12,047 nucleotides of DNA from an uncultured Catenibacterium sp. GTDB taxonomy: Bacteria > Bacillota_I > Bacilli_A > Erysipelotrichales > Coprobacillaceae. Below, one piece after another: positions 1 to 8,484 of this stretch (position 1 is its first letter; each line of letters opens with the position of its first letter). The position numbers and the translations under genes are program-made. Under the pieces are notes generated by a model. The model was not told where the DNA came from. It did no database searches and saw nothing but the letters and a program-made list of their open reading frames with translations. The DNA is taken from the NCBI GenBank assembly GCA_900764725.1, contig CAAFPB010000522.1:1-12047 (forward strand). Direction: 5' to 3'.

Positions 1-21
1 AGACGTGTGCTCTTCCGATCT
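1..21 (-). other. Illumina adapter remnant (artefact)
   Basis: These 21 bases match the reverse complement of the Illumina TruSeq index-side adapter. They are sequencing carry-over, not genome, and mark where the real sequence begins at 22. The gene read through this point is therefore cut artificially. Confidence 0.97.
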
Positions 22-437
22 AAAATAAAGTGTCTTTTAAGCTCTTTTGCCATATGATTCTGTACAGCACCTGTGCCATATACAAAAACATGTTCTGCTT
101 GATTAATCTTATCAAAAATAGATGTAAAATCAGTGTTTTTCATATCTTCAATAGTCTTATTAAGTCCCTTGCAAGCATCATCTATAATCTGTGGTGTAAA
201 TTCTGACTTCTGTGATAAATCCCATTTAATATAAACCTTTAATTCACTAAATCCATCTAGTCCTATCTTCTTAGTAAAACGCAATATACTTGTATGAGAC
301 ACATTACATGCCTGTGCTAATTCATGAATAGAAATCTTCTGACATTCTCTTTTATGATGGAGTATATATTGCCAGATATAGAGATCAATTTCATTAAGCT
401 GGTCATAATGGCTTTCTACTAATTTATCCAATGACAT
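22..437 (-). CDS. RpiR-family transcriptional regulator, C-terminus cut off
   Basis: This is the first 138 residues of a second RpiR/MurR-type regulator; the rest lies beyond the adapter junction. Residues 1-75 are the helix-turn-helix domain (ACNVSHTSILRF around 43-54), and a SIS sugar-phosphate domain begins near 105, with FVYGTG at 118-123. It aligns without gaps to the neighbouring regulator (437-1192) and shares about 41 of the first 75 residues, so the two are tandem paralogues. Its ATG shares one base with the TAA of that gene, and its AGAGG ribosome site lies inside that gene's last codons, so translation is probably coupled. RpiR proteins bind sugar phosphates through SIS and act as repressors or activators; B. 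subtilis GlvR, activator of the maltose glv operon, belongs to this family. The target is inferred from context. I see no sign that it is a pseudogene in the part present. Confidence 0.88.
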
Positions 438-1192
438 TATCGATTACCTCTTCTTTTCGCATATTCAATATAATAAGCCACAAGAAAATCTATTAAAACA
501 TAATAGTTTCCTGGTAAATCTTCTATTCTTCCTCTATTTGACATAATTGAATAATGTTTTGCCTGTAGACTATAATCAGCTACATGAGATAATGTATTTT
601 CTTTATTAGAAGTAATAGCCACGATAATAACACCCTTTAATTTCAACTGATTGATATAGTCTAATAAGTGTTTATTCTCCCCTGAATAAGAGATAGCGAC
701 AAAAACATCACCTTTTTCAAGTAAGCTTGTATAAGCACTAAAATCAGCAGATCGGTCAATATCTAGAAATAATTTCCCTGCCAATGAAAAGGCACGCTTT
801 AAATGTGATGCAGTTGTACTTTGAAGAACACCTGTTCCATATACATAGAGATTCTTCGCATTATAAATACTTTCTACAATACCACGATAATTATATTCTC
901 TATACTGCTTCAAAGTATCCACATAGGCATTATACATATTATCAGCGACAGCACTTTGATCTGTCATCTGATTATCTATACGTAAAAAGACCTTTAATTC
1001 AGTATAGCCCTTTAATCCTAAACGTTTAGAAAAACGCAAAATGGTACTACGTGATACATTACATCTTGAAGCAAGCTCATCAATAGATAAACGTTCACAT
1101 TCCTTCTTATGATGAATAATGTAATTCCATATATATAAATCATTATCATTCAGTGATTGATAATTCTTATTCACTAATTCTTCTAGTCTCAT
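437..1192 (-). CDS. RpiR-family transcriptional regulator with SIS domain (GlvR-like)
   Basis: A cytoplasmic DNA-binding regulator of 251 residues, normal length for the family. The N-terminal HTH domain covers about 1-75, with the recognition region near 36-60 (ASRCNVSRSTILRF). The SIS phosphosugar-binding domain runs from about 105 to 235, with YVYGTG at 116-121 and ISYSGEN at 167-173. The start is supported by AGAGGTGG just upstream of the ATG. The gene lies directly after the terminator of the GH4/PTS operon and in the same direction, so it is expressed either by read-through or from a weak promoter in the short gap (TTTTAA, 17 bases, TAAAAT). By analogy with B. subtilis GlvR and S. aureus MupR, both RpiR proteins beside sugar-PTS genes, it most likely controls the neighbouring PTS operon and possibly the GH170 gene. 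Whether it activates or represses is not shown by the sequence. Confidence 0.92.
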   Translation of the reverse strand: MRLEELVNKNYQSLNDNDLYIWNYIIHHKKECERLSIDELASRCNVSRSTILRFSKRLGLKGYTELKVFLRIDNQMTDQSAVADNMYNAYVDTLKQYREYNYRGIVESIYNAKNLYVYGTGVLQSTTASHLKRAFSLAGKLFLDIDRSADFSAYTSLLEKGDVFVAISYSGENKHLLDYINQLKLKGVIIVAITSNKENTLSHVADYSLQAKHYSIMSNRGRIEDLPGNYYVLIDFLVAYYIEYAKRRGNR

Positions 1193-1225
1193 ATGCCACC
1201 TCTGGGGATATTTTACACCATTATC

Positions 1226-1265
1226 AAAATTATTAAAATAGGATGTACTTCTCAGTACATCCTAT
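1226..1265 (-). terminator. Rho-independent terminator of the GH4/PTS operon
   Basis: A perfect 12-bp stem (arms 1238-1249 and 1254-1265, outer bases ATAGGATGTACT) closes on a four-base loop. On the minus strand it is followed by a T-rich tract (TTTTAATAATTTT type). It sits 24 bases past the EIIA stop codon and separates the PTS operon from the RpiR genes. The tract is interrupted by A residues, so some read-through into the regulators is possible. Confidence 0.8.
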
Positions 1266-1289
1266 GTCACTTCTGCCCACTATTGTGAC

Positions 1290-1772
1290 TTATTCGTATT
1301 CTATTAAGGGAGTGTCGATGATACGAACGCTTTTATTAGTATGGTAATTAATTATTTTGTGATCACCTGGTTTTACAATAACCAGCATCGTAATATCATT
1401 GATTCCTTCTTTTTCTAGTTTTTCTTTATTATAAGTAATCAATAGTTCACCTGTTTCTACCTGATCACCAGTAGCTACATGTGTTTCAAAACCCTCACCA
1501 AGTAAATTAACAGTATCTAATCCTACATGAATCAACATTTCTAACCCATCTTCAGTCTTAATACCTAAAGCATGTTTTGTATTGTCCATAACCATAGATA
1601 TAGTCCCATTACATGGTGCATAAATCTTACCTTCATCAGGAATTACAGCAATGCCATCACCCATCATTTTAGTCGCAAAGACTTCATCAGGTACATCTTC
1701 AATGGCAACGCTTCTGCCATTTGCGATTGAATAAAGTACACTGTTCTTTTTCTTTTTAAATAAGTTAAACAT
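1290..1772 (-). CDS. PTS glucose-type EIIA domain protein
   Basis: A stand-alone cytoplasmic phosphocarrier of 160 residues, the usual length of the glucose family EIIA (Crr/PTS_EIIA_1). The phosphorylated histidine is H82 in MLIHVGLDTVNLLG; the second active-site histidine is H67 in TKHALG. The family motif IYAPCNGTI is at about 50-58. It would take phosphate from HPr and pass it to the EIIB domain of the 518-residue transporter, which has no EIIA of its own, so the operon appears self-sufficient. Its ATG comes one base after the stop of the GH4 gene, and no strong ribosome site lies upstream, which points to translational coupling. It could also serve other EIIA-less transporters of the cell; that is inference. 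Confidence 0.95.
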   Translation of the reverse strand: MFNLFKKKKNSVLYSIANGRSVAIEDVPDEVFATKMMGDGIAVIPDEGKIYAPCNGTISMVMDNTKHALGIKTEDGLEMLIHVGLDTVNLLGEGFETHVATGDQVETGELLITYNKEKLEKEGINDITMLVIVKPGDHKIINYHTNKSVRIIDTPLIEYE

Positions 1773-1773
1773 C

Positions 1774-3595
<1,822 letters not shown>

Positions 3596-3619
3596 TGTAT
3601 TCAGCCTCCTCTCTCTTAT

Positions 3620-5176
3620 TTATAGTAATGATTCAAATTCTTCTCTTACACTTGGTACTGATAATCCAACAATAACCTGGATATTCTTCTTAGTAGCCTT
3701 TAAGCCATGCGCACCAACAGACTTAAAGTATGCATCAGATTGAACTAATGTTTCATCTTTTACGTTAACTCTTAAACGTGTTGCACAGTTAGTGACATCA
3801 ACGATGTTATCTTTGCCACCTAATCCTTCTAATATTGCAGCAGCTAAGCTTGACTTTTCTGCACTACTTGCAGCCTGTTTTTCTCTAAACTCTTTCTTGC
3901 TGTGGAATTTGATTTCTTCATCATCCTCACGTCCTGGAGTCTTAAAATCAAATTTTAGAATTAAGAATCTAAATACAACGAAGTAAATTCCTGTAAATGC
4001 TAGACCAACAATTAATAATGTTAAGTATGTTGGCCAATGTGCAGCCATTAATGGAATAAAGTTAAGAGCTGACATTTCAATTAAACCACCAGATAATACC
4101 CCAACAACACCTAATGCATAAGCTGTAGTTGCTAGTGTTGCAGCAAGTACTGCATGTACAACAAATAGTACTGGAGCAACAAATAAGAATGTAAATTCAA
4201 TTGGTTCTGTAATACCACAGAAGATTGCAGTTAAAGTAATTGGAATTAATAAACCAGCAATCTGTTTTTTCTTTTCTTTCTTAGCTGTTGCATAGAATGC
4301 AAGAGCGATACCTGGACAACCAAAGATTTTTGATAAACCTGTAAGGTTTGGCCATGCCCAAGGTGCCATTGATTTTAATGAAGCAGTAGATGCTGCCATC
4401 TGAGGTAATAACTTTGCCCATGCTGAGATAACACCACCATTGACAATGGCTGAATCATAGAAGAATGGGAAGTATAATAAGTGATGTAATCCAAATGGAA
4501 TAAGCACACGTTCCATAAAGATAAAGATCCAAACACCTATTGATCCTGCACCAATAACAAATCCCTGGAATGCACGCATACCATTCTGAATCATTGGCCA
4601 TAACCATGCAGCAAGGAATGCAACTGGGATTAAAGCGAAGAACCCAACAATAACAACAAATGATGAACCACTAAATGTTCCTAACCATTCAGGTAATTTA
4701 GTATCGAAGAATTTATTATGTAAATAAACAACGATACATGAGATTAATAACGCACCAATCATCCCCATATCTAAAGTCTTGATACTAGCGATCGTTGTAA
4801 GACCACTTGTCCCTCCAATCTTGGCAGCGAAATCAACACCAAATGTTGATCCCCACTGACTTAAGATAGTATTGAGAAAGTACTGGAATGTTAAATAAAG
4901 TACTAGAGCTTCCATACAGCATCTAGCCTGCTGCTTTTTAGCAAGTCCGATTGGTAAGCCAACTACAAAGAGTAATGGTAACTGGTTGAATACTGTCCAT
5001 CCTCCCTGAAGAACAACGTTCCAAACCTGATACCATAATGCATTTGGATCAGCTAGACCGCCCATAATAGCTTCAGTAGTAAACAATGTACCAATACCAA
5101 CTGTTATACCTGCAAAGGCAAATAACATGACTGGTGTGAACATTGCACCACCGAAACGCTGGATTTTTTGTAACAT
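3620..5176 (-). CDS. PTS maltose/glucose-type EIICB transporter (GlvC/MalP type)
   Basis: A membrane transporter that imports and phosphorylates an alpha-glucoside, most likely maltose, giving the 6-phosphate used by the neighbouring GH4 enzyme. It has 518 residues. The EIIC domain, with about ten hydrophobic segments, covers 1-410 and includes QRFGGAMFTPVMLFAFAGI at 6-24 and the EIIC signature GITEPIEF at 321-328. A charged linker (about 411-445) leads to the EIIB domain (445-518) with the phosphorylated cysteine C464 in TNCATRLR. The N-terminus closely follows B. subtilis MalP/GlvC. There is no EIIA domain; the 160-residue EIIA at the end of the operon fits this role. First gene of the operon, with GGAGG before the ATG. 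The substrate could extend to other alpha-glucosides, since the family is only partly specific. Confidence 0.94.
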   Translation of the reverse strand: MLQKIQRFGGAMFTPVMLFAFAGITVGIGTLFTTEAIMGGLADPNALWYQVWNVVLQGGWTVFNQLPLLFVVGLPIGLAKKQQARCCMEALVLYLTFQYFLNTILSQWGSTFGVDFAAKIGGTSGLTTIASIKTLDMGMIGALLISCIVVYLHNKFFDTKLPEWLGTFSGSSFVVIVGFFALIPVAFLAAWLWPMIQNGMRAFQGFVIGAGSIGVWIFIFMERVLIPFGLHHLLYFPFFYDSAIVNGGVISAWAKLLPQMAASTASLKSMAPWAWPNLTGLSKIFGCPGIALAFYATAKKEKKKQIAGLLIPITLTAIFCGITEPIEFTFLFVAPVLFVVHAVLAATLATTAYALGVVGVLSGGLIEMSALNFIPLMAAHWPTYLTLLIVGLAFTGIYFVVFRFLILKFDFKTPGREDDEEIKFHSKKEFREKQAASSAEKSSLAAAILEGLGGKDNIVDVTNCATRLRVNVKDETLVQSDAYFKSVGAHGLKATKKNIQVIVGLSVPSVREEFESLL

Positions 5177-5206
5177 ATCTTTTCCTCCGTTTCCTTTGTT
5201 ACCTAC

Positions 5207-5235
5207 ATACTACTCGTGAGAAAGCGGTTGCACAA
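5207..5235 (-). promoter_or_regulatory. Candidate promoter of the PTS operon
   Basis: On the minus strand TTGTGC (5235-5230) and TAGTAT (5212-5207) are separated by 17 bases, which would start transcription near 5200 and give a leader of about 25 bases with GGAGG before the ATG at 5176. Match to consensus is modest (3/6 and 4/6), as expected for an activated promoter. The overlap with a good cre box supports it. Transcription start is not proven. Confidence 0.45.
5219..5232 (-). promoter_or_regulatory. Catabolite-responsive element (cre) for CcpA
   Basis: On the minus strand TGCAACCGCTTTCT matches the cre core TGNAANCGNWNNCW at every fixed position; only the optional W in front is a G. It lies within the spacer and -35 edge of the candidate promoter, where CcpA binding would repress the PTS operon when preferred sugars are present. 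The assignment rests on motif and position; no binding evidence is available from sequence. Confidence 0.65.
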
Positions 5236-5290
5236 TACTTTGGCCGATGTTAGGGACGAGGGACTATAGGCTATGATTTATCACTTTACC

Positions 5291-5304
5291 CGTGAATTTT
5301 CACG
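5291..5304. promoter_or_regulatory. Palindrome CGTGAA-TT-TTCACG, candidate regulator operator
   Basis: A perfect inverted repeat with 6-bp arms and a two-base centre. It sits about 95 bases upstream of the predicted start of the PTS operon, where an activator would fit. The same half-sites recur at 5383-5395 inside the GH170 terminator. The nearby RpiR proteins are the obvious candidates to bind it, since B. subtilis GlvR, of the same family, activates its maltose operon. That link is inference. Confidence 0.5.
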
Positions 5305-5363
5305 CATTTAATTTACATCGATATATACTACATAATTTTAATTTCATATAGATTTATAGGCAC

Positions 5364-5406
5364 AAAAAAAAAGGATATGTCCCGTGAAATTCACGGCATA
5401 TATCCT
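5364..5406 (-). terminator. Rho-independent terminator of the GH170 gene
   Basis: Arms 5372-5388 and 5390-5406 form a 17-bp stem with one G-T pair and one mismatch; a run of nine A on the plus strand (5364-5372) gives a T tract on the minus strand. It lies seven bases past the stop codon of the 363-residue gene. The top of the stem is the palindrome CCGTGAA-A-TTCACGG, which resembles the candidate operator at 5291-5304, so the site may have two uses. Confidence 0.9.
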
Positions 5407-5412
5407 CAACTA

Positions 5413-6504
5413 TTATTTAATAATCTTGAAATAGTGACCTGGTTCAATCATGTCTAAGAACATCATTTCTTCTTCCTTAACATGACCACAAAGGTTTCTT
5501 TCACCATCATTTGGAATATCTCTTAATGCGATTTCTAATTCACCACGATAATGAGCTAAGTTGTCATTAACGATTAATACATCACCACGATGGAACATCT
5601 TCTGTTCTGTTTCACGATGTGGGATGCTTTCATTCTTATACTTTACTCTGCTTCCAGATGAACGTAAGAAGAATGAAGAATGATCATAACGGTCCCAATG
5701 TGGATAGTAATCATAAATGATTTCCTTTTCGATATCTGATAAACCTTCTACTTCATCAATCTTGAAGCAGATGTTCTGGTAATCAACTTCTGATAAAGCT
5801 TTTAATTCTTCTTCTGAAGCATAAGCATTACCAATGATAATATCATCTACATCTCCAGTTGCAAGCATTAAACGAGCCTGTAAATCAATTGGAAGACCTC
5901 TTAAGATTTCTACTGTTGGTAATCCACAGAATACATTCCAAGGACCATGTGTATGTGGTTCATTACTTGATACGAATGCTGCTGTATGAAGATTTAAAGA
6001 TTTCCAATAAGCATTGAAGTTAACGAAATAGTTCCAGTCTAAACCAGAATATCTTTCTGGGAAGAAGTTATGACAGATAATAACCTGATCTTTGTTTCCA
6101 CCATTTGTAAGTAATAATTCAACACCCTGGTCCATAGAACCGTTGAATTCAATCTGAATATTATATGGGTTTCTAGTAACCTGGATATCTCCTGTAGTAC
6201 CAAATGAACCATCAAGACGGATGATATCTACGCCCATATCATGGAATGGTTTTAAATCACTATAAGTAGCCCCTAAATGTTTAAATACTTCTGGGTTAGT
6301 ATCTACTGCAACAACATAACCTAAAGAATGTGCTTTATCCATGAATTCTCCAAAGTCCTTCATGATCTTTTCTTTTGGATCATTCACTGATAATAAACAA
6401 GTAAAGATTCTTGAGAAGCCATACTTAGCAGCAAGTTCTAAGTAATCATAGACTTCTTTCTGAGTTGATTTTTCAGGATAAACTGAAATTCCTAAGCGAT
6501 GCAT
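5413..6504 (-). CDS. GH170 / DUF871 family 6-phospho-glycosidase (MupG-like)
   Basis: A cytoplasmic protein of 363 residues of the MupG (formerly DUF871) family. The N-terminal TIM-barrel domain covers about 1-240 (LGISVYPEKST at 4-14, RLDGSFG at 96-102, HNFFPERYSGLDW at 145-157, AAFVSSNEPHTHGPW at 175-189, IIIGNAYASEEEL at 222-234). The smaller C-terminal domain covers about 245-360. S. aureus MupG, the characterised member, hydrolyses MurNAc 6-phosphate-GlcNAc during cell-wall recycling. Here no murQ or MurNAc-type PTS lies in the window; the neighbours serve alpha-glucoside uptake, so the true substrate may be another 6-phospho-disaccharide. GGAGG precedes the ATG, a strong promoter lies just upstream, and its own terminator follows, so it is a single-gene unit. 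The family is clear; the substrate is not. Confidence 0.88.
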   Translation of the reverse strand: MHRLGISVYPEKSTQKEVYDYLELAAKYGFSRIFTCLLSVNDPKEKIMKDFGEFMDKAHSLGYVVAVDTNPEVFKHLGATYSDLKPFHDMGVDIIRLDGSFGTTGDIQVTRNPYNIQIEFNGSMDQGVELLLTNGGNKDQVIICHNFFPERYSGLDWNYFVNFNAYWKSLNLHTAAFVSSNEPHTHGPWNVFCGLPTVEILRGLPIDLQARLMLATGDVDDIIIGNAYASEEELKALSEVDYQNICFKIDEVEGLSDIEKEIIYDYYPHWDRYDHSSFFLRSSGSRVKYKNESIPHRETEQKMFHRGDVLIVNDNLAHYRGELEIALRDIPNDGERNLCGHVKEEEMMFLDMIEPGHYFKIIK

Positions 6505-6536
6505 AATAAATCCTCCTATTTTTATTTTTCGATAAC

Positions 6537-6564
6537 ATTATATCATTTATGCCAATAAAAACAA
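6537..6564 (-). promoter_or_regulatory. Promoter of the GH170 gene
   Basis: On the minus strand TTGTTT (6564-6559) and a perfect TATAAT (6542-6537) are 16 bases apart, placing the start of the transcript about 25 bases before the ATG at 6504, with GGAGG in between. A degenerate cre-like stretch with two mismatches (6524-6538) overlaps the -10 box but is too weak to call. Confidence 0.7.
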
Positions 6565-6642
6565 TACATATTTTAATTGGTATAAATCCGCTCTATCTAT
6601 ATTATACAGTAATTGATTTGAATTGCGGTAGATTTCATTGTT

Positions 6643-6671
6643 TTGCACATACTTTCTATTTGATATATAAT
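6643..6671 (+). promoter_or_regulatory. Promoter of the TagO-like gene
   Basis: TTGCAC (6643-6648) and a perfect TATAAT (6666-6671) are 17 bases apart, so the transcript would begin near 6678, just before the ribosome binding site. Because the promoter lies upstream of 6693 and downstream of 6549, it rules out an ATG at 6549 as the start. The gap 6505-6692 thus carries two divergent promoters. Confidence 0.75.
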
Positions 6672-6680
6672 GAGCATAAT

Positions 6681-6687
6681 AAGGAGG
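6681..6687 (+). promoter_or_regulatory. Ribosome binding site that sets the TagO-like start
   Basis: AAGGAGG lies five bases before the ATG at 6693 and is close to the ideal Shine-Dalgarno sequence. The upstream in-frame ATG at 6549 has no such site, so the start at 6693 is preferred. Confidence 0.9.
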
Positions 6688-6692
6688 TATCT

Positions 6693-8402
6693 ATGACACT
6701 CAATAATATATTAGCGTTCTGTGTGACATTCATTATATCTGTCATCTTAACCCCTTTTATCGGTAAAATCACAAAGGAAATGGGTATAATAGCCCATACT
6801 AATAATAGAACTGTACATCATGGTATTATTCCTCGTACAGGTGGATATGCCATCTATGTGGCATTCTTATTAGGGGCAATGATCTTTCTTAAGACAGATA
6901 ATCAGATCAACTCTATATTAATAGGTGGTTTGATTGTATTCTTATTTGGCTTATATGATGATATTCATGATCTTCCTCCAAAGATGAAGGTTCTTGGACA
7001 GGTTGCTGCAGCTCTTATAGTCATATTTTATGGTGGTATATCTTTAAAGGGATTTACTATTCCTTATATTCCTAGTATTCTTTCTTATTCTATTGCCTTA
7101 ATAGTAACATTAGGATGGATTGTAGGTATTACGAATGCAGTAAACCTCATTGATGGATTAGATGGTTTATGTGGTGGTATATCCATGATTGTATTGATTA
7201 CGACAGGACTCATCTCTATTCATTATGGACGTACAGATATCACTTCATTAACACTCTTACTTGCAGGATCTATTGGAGGATTCTTGGTATTTAACTTCCA
7301 TCCTGCAAAAATATTCATGGGTGACTGTGGCGCTTTATTTATCGGTTTCATGTTATCTGTGATTTCTTTATTAGGTTTTGGTTTTAAGACCTCTACCTTC
7401 TTTACTTTAGGGGCACCTATTGTCGTACTTGCAGTACCTATTATGGATACACTCATTGCGATTATTAGACGTAAAGTACATCATCAACGTTTTGATGAAG
7501 CAGATAAAGGACATTTACATCATAAATTGATGTTCTCTCTAGAACTAGGACAAACCAAGAGTGTTCTTATTCTATATATTGCGACTGCATTATTCTCTAT
7601 CTGTTCATTTATCCATATATATAGTGTCACTGCATCACTTCTATTATTCGCATTATTACTACTTGTATTTGAAATATTCGTAGAATATACGAATATGATT
7701 TCACGTAAATATAAACCTCTTCTTACAATAATCAATATATTCTTAAAAAGAGATGATTTACCTAAGATTAAAGAATCTAAGACATACTTGATGATAGCTC
7801 AAAGACATCATGTGAAATATATTCTTATTGGTTTCTTATGTGCTGTAATTGCGATAAGTGGTGGATTTATTTATTACAAGCATAATGATAAAAAGCCAGT
7901 CGTGAATACTCCAGTGATTAGTTATGCTTTACCTAATCATCCTACTTCTTTGATGAAGTCAGTACATGAAGATATTAAAGCATCTCATACTAAAAGAAAT
8001 ACTTGTCAGAATGTTGCAGCATTATTTGCGATTGATTTCTTTACTATCTCTAATAAGAAGAAAGATGAAATTGGTGGTGCACAGTATTTCTATAATGATC
8101 GTGTAGATAACTTTGAAGAGTTTGCGAAGTCTAGCTATTATGCGAATGTGAATGATATGATCGCAAGTAAGACCAATCTAGATGAAGTCACAACATATGA
8201 AGTAAACTACACAAGAGCTTCTGATGTTACATTAAGTGGTTTAGAGGATTATGAATATACTGATGTAGGATTAGAGATTACATTTAATAAAAAGAATTTC
8301 TATTACAATTATCAAACTATTAACGTGAAAGTAACACTTATAGAAAAGAATAACCGCTTTAGTGTTGTTTCACTTGATTACAACAATGGTGCGAACGAAT
8401 AA
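6693..8402 (+). CDS. WecA/TagO-type undecaprenyl-phosphate sugar-1-phosphate transferase with extra outer C-terminal domain
   Basis: This membrane enzyme links a sugar-1-phosphate, usually GlcNAc-1-phosphate from UDP-GlcNAc, to undecaprenyl phosphate, the first step of teichoic acid or other wall glycopolymer synthesis. The start at 6693 gives 569 residues. The MraY/WecA/TagO core is about 1-345 with many membrane helices. Motifs seen: HTNNRTVHHGIIPRTGG at 35-51, metal-binding DDIHD at 89-93, NAVNLIDGLDGL at 148-159, FMGDCG at 208-213 and the GHLHH loop at 273-277. Typical WecA/TagO proteins end near 320-380 residues. Here an added membrane segment (about 376-395) is followed by some 170 residues (396-569) that should lie outside the cell, rich in Asn, Tyr and Asp, with no motif I recognise. 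The gene may be tagO, but the sugar is not certain, so no symbol is given. A weak hairpin follows the stop. Confidence 0.92.
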   Translation: MTLNNILAFCVTFIISVILTPFIGKITKEMGIIAHTNNRTVHHGIIPRTGGYAIYVAFLLGAMIFLKTDNQINSILIGGLIVFLFGLYDDIHDLPPKMKVLGQVAAALIVIFYGGISLKGFTIPYIPSILSYSIALIVTLGWIVGITNAVNLIDGLDGLCGGISMIVLITTGLISIHYGRTDITSLTLLLAGSIGGFLVFNFHPAKIFMGDCGALFIGFMLSVISLLGFGFKTSTFFTLGAPIVVLAVPIMDTLIAIIRRKVHHQRFDEADKGHLHHKLMFSLELGQTKSVLILYIATALFSICSFIHIYSVTASLLLFALLLLVFEIFVEYTNMISRKYKPLLTIINIFLKRDDLPKIKESKTYLMIAQRHHVKYILIGFLCAVIAISGGFIYYKHNDKKPVVNTPVISYALPNHPTSLMKSVHEDIKASHTKRNTCQNVAALFAIDFFTISNKKKDEIGGAQYFYNDRVDNFEEFAKSSYYANVNDMIASKTNLDEVTTYEVNYTRASDVTLSGLEDYEYTDVGLEITFNKKNFYYNYQTINVKVTLIEKNNRFSVVSLDYNNGANE

Positions 8403-8426
8403 AGGTGTTGTAATCGATATATTTTT
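8376..8426 (+). terminator. Weak hairpin terminator at the end of the TagO-like gene
   Basis: GATTACAACA (8376-8385, inside the last codons) pairs perfectly with TGTTGTAATC (8406-8415); the loop is 20 bases and TTTTT follows at 8422-8426. The right arm contains the TTGTAA that serves as the -35 box of secG. The large loop and the gap before the T run make it a weak or partial terminator. Confidence 0.4.
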
Positions 8427-8436
8427 ATGATATTAT
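8408..8436 (+). promoter_or_regulatory. Promoter of secG
   Basis: TTGTAA (8408-8413) and TATTAT (8431-8436) have the ideal 17-base spacing, giving a transcript starting near 8443, about 40 bases before the secG ATG. It is probably the start of the secG-rnr-smpB-ssrA transcription unit. Confidence 0.7.
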
Positions 8437-8484
8437 TTATTCGCTAATGTAGAAAAAAGTCTAAAAGAGAAGGAGGCAGGAAAA

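Noticed and set aside
784..1029. Plus-strand open frame of 81 codons within the RpiR gene
   Set aside because: Antisense shadow of a clearly conserved regulator, without a family match.
5263..5268. TATAGT as an alternative -10 box for the PTS operon
   Set aside because: No acceptable -35 element lies 16-18 bases upstream; the nearest candidate (TTCACG in the palindrome) is 22 bases away.
6524..6538. cre-like site at the GH170 promoter (ATGTTATCGAAAAAT on the minus strand)
   Set aside because: It has two mismatches at conserved cre positions, too weak in AT-rich DNA.
6549..6692. 48-residue N-terminal extension of the TagO-like protein
   Set aside because: No ribosome site at 6549, and a promoter and an ideal ribosome site lie before 6693.
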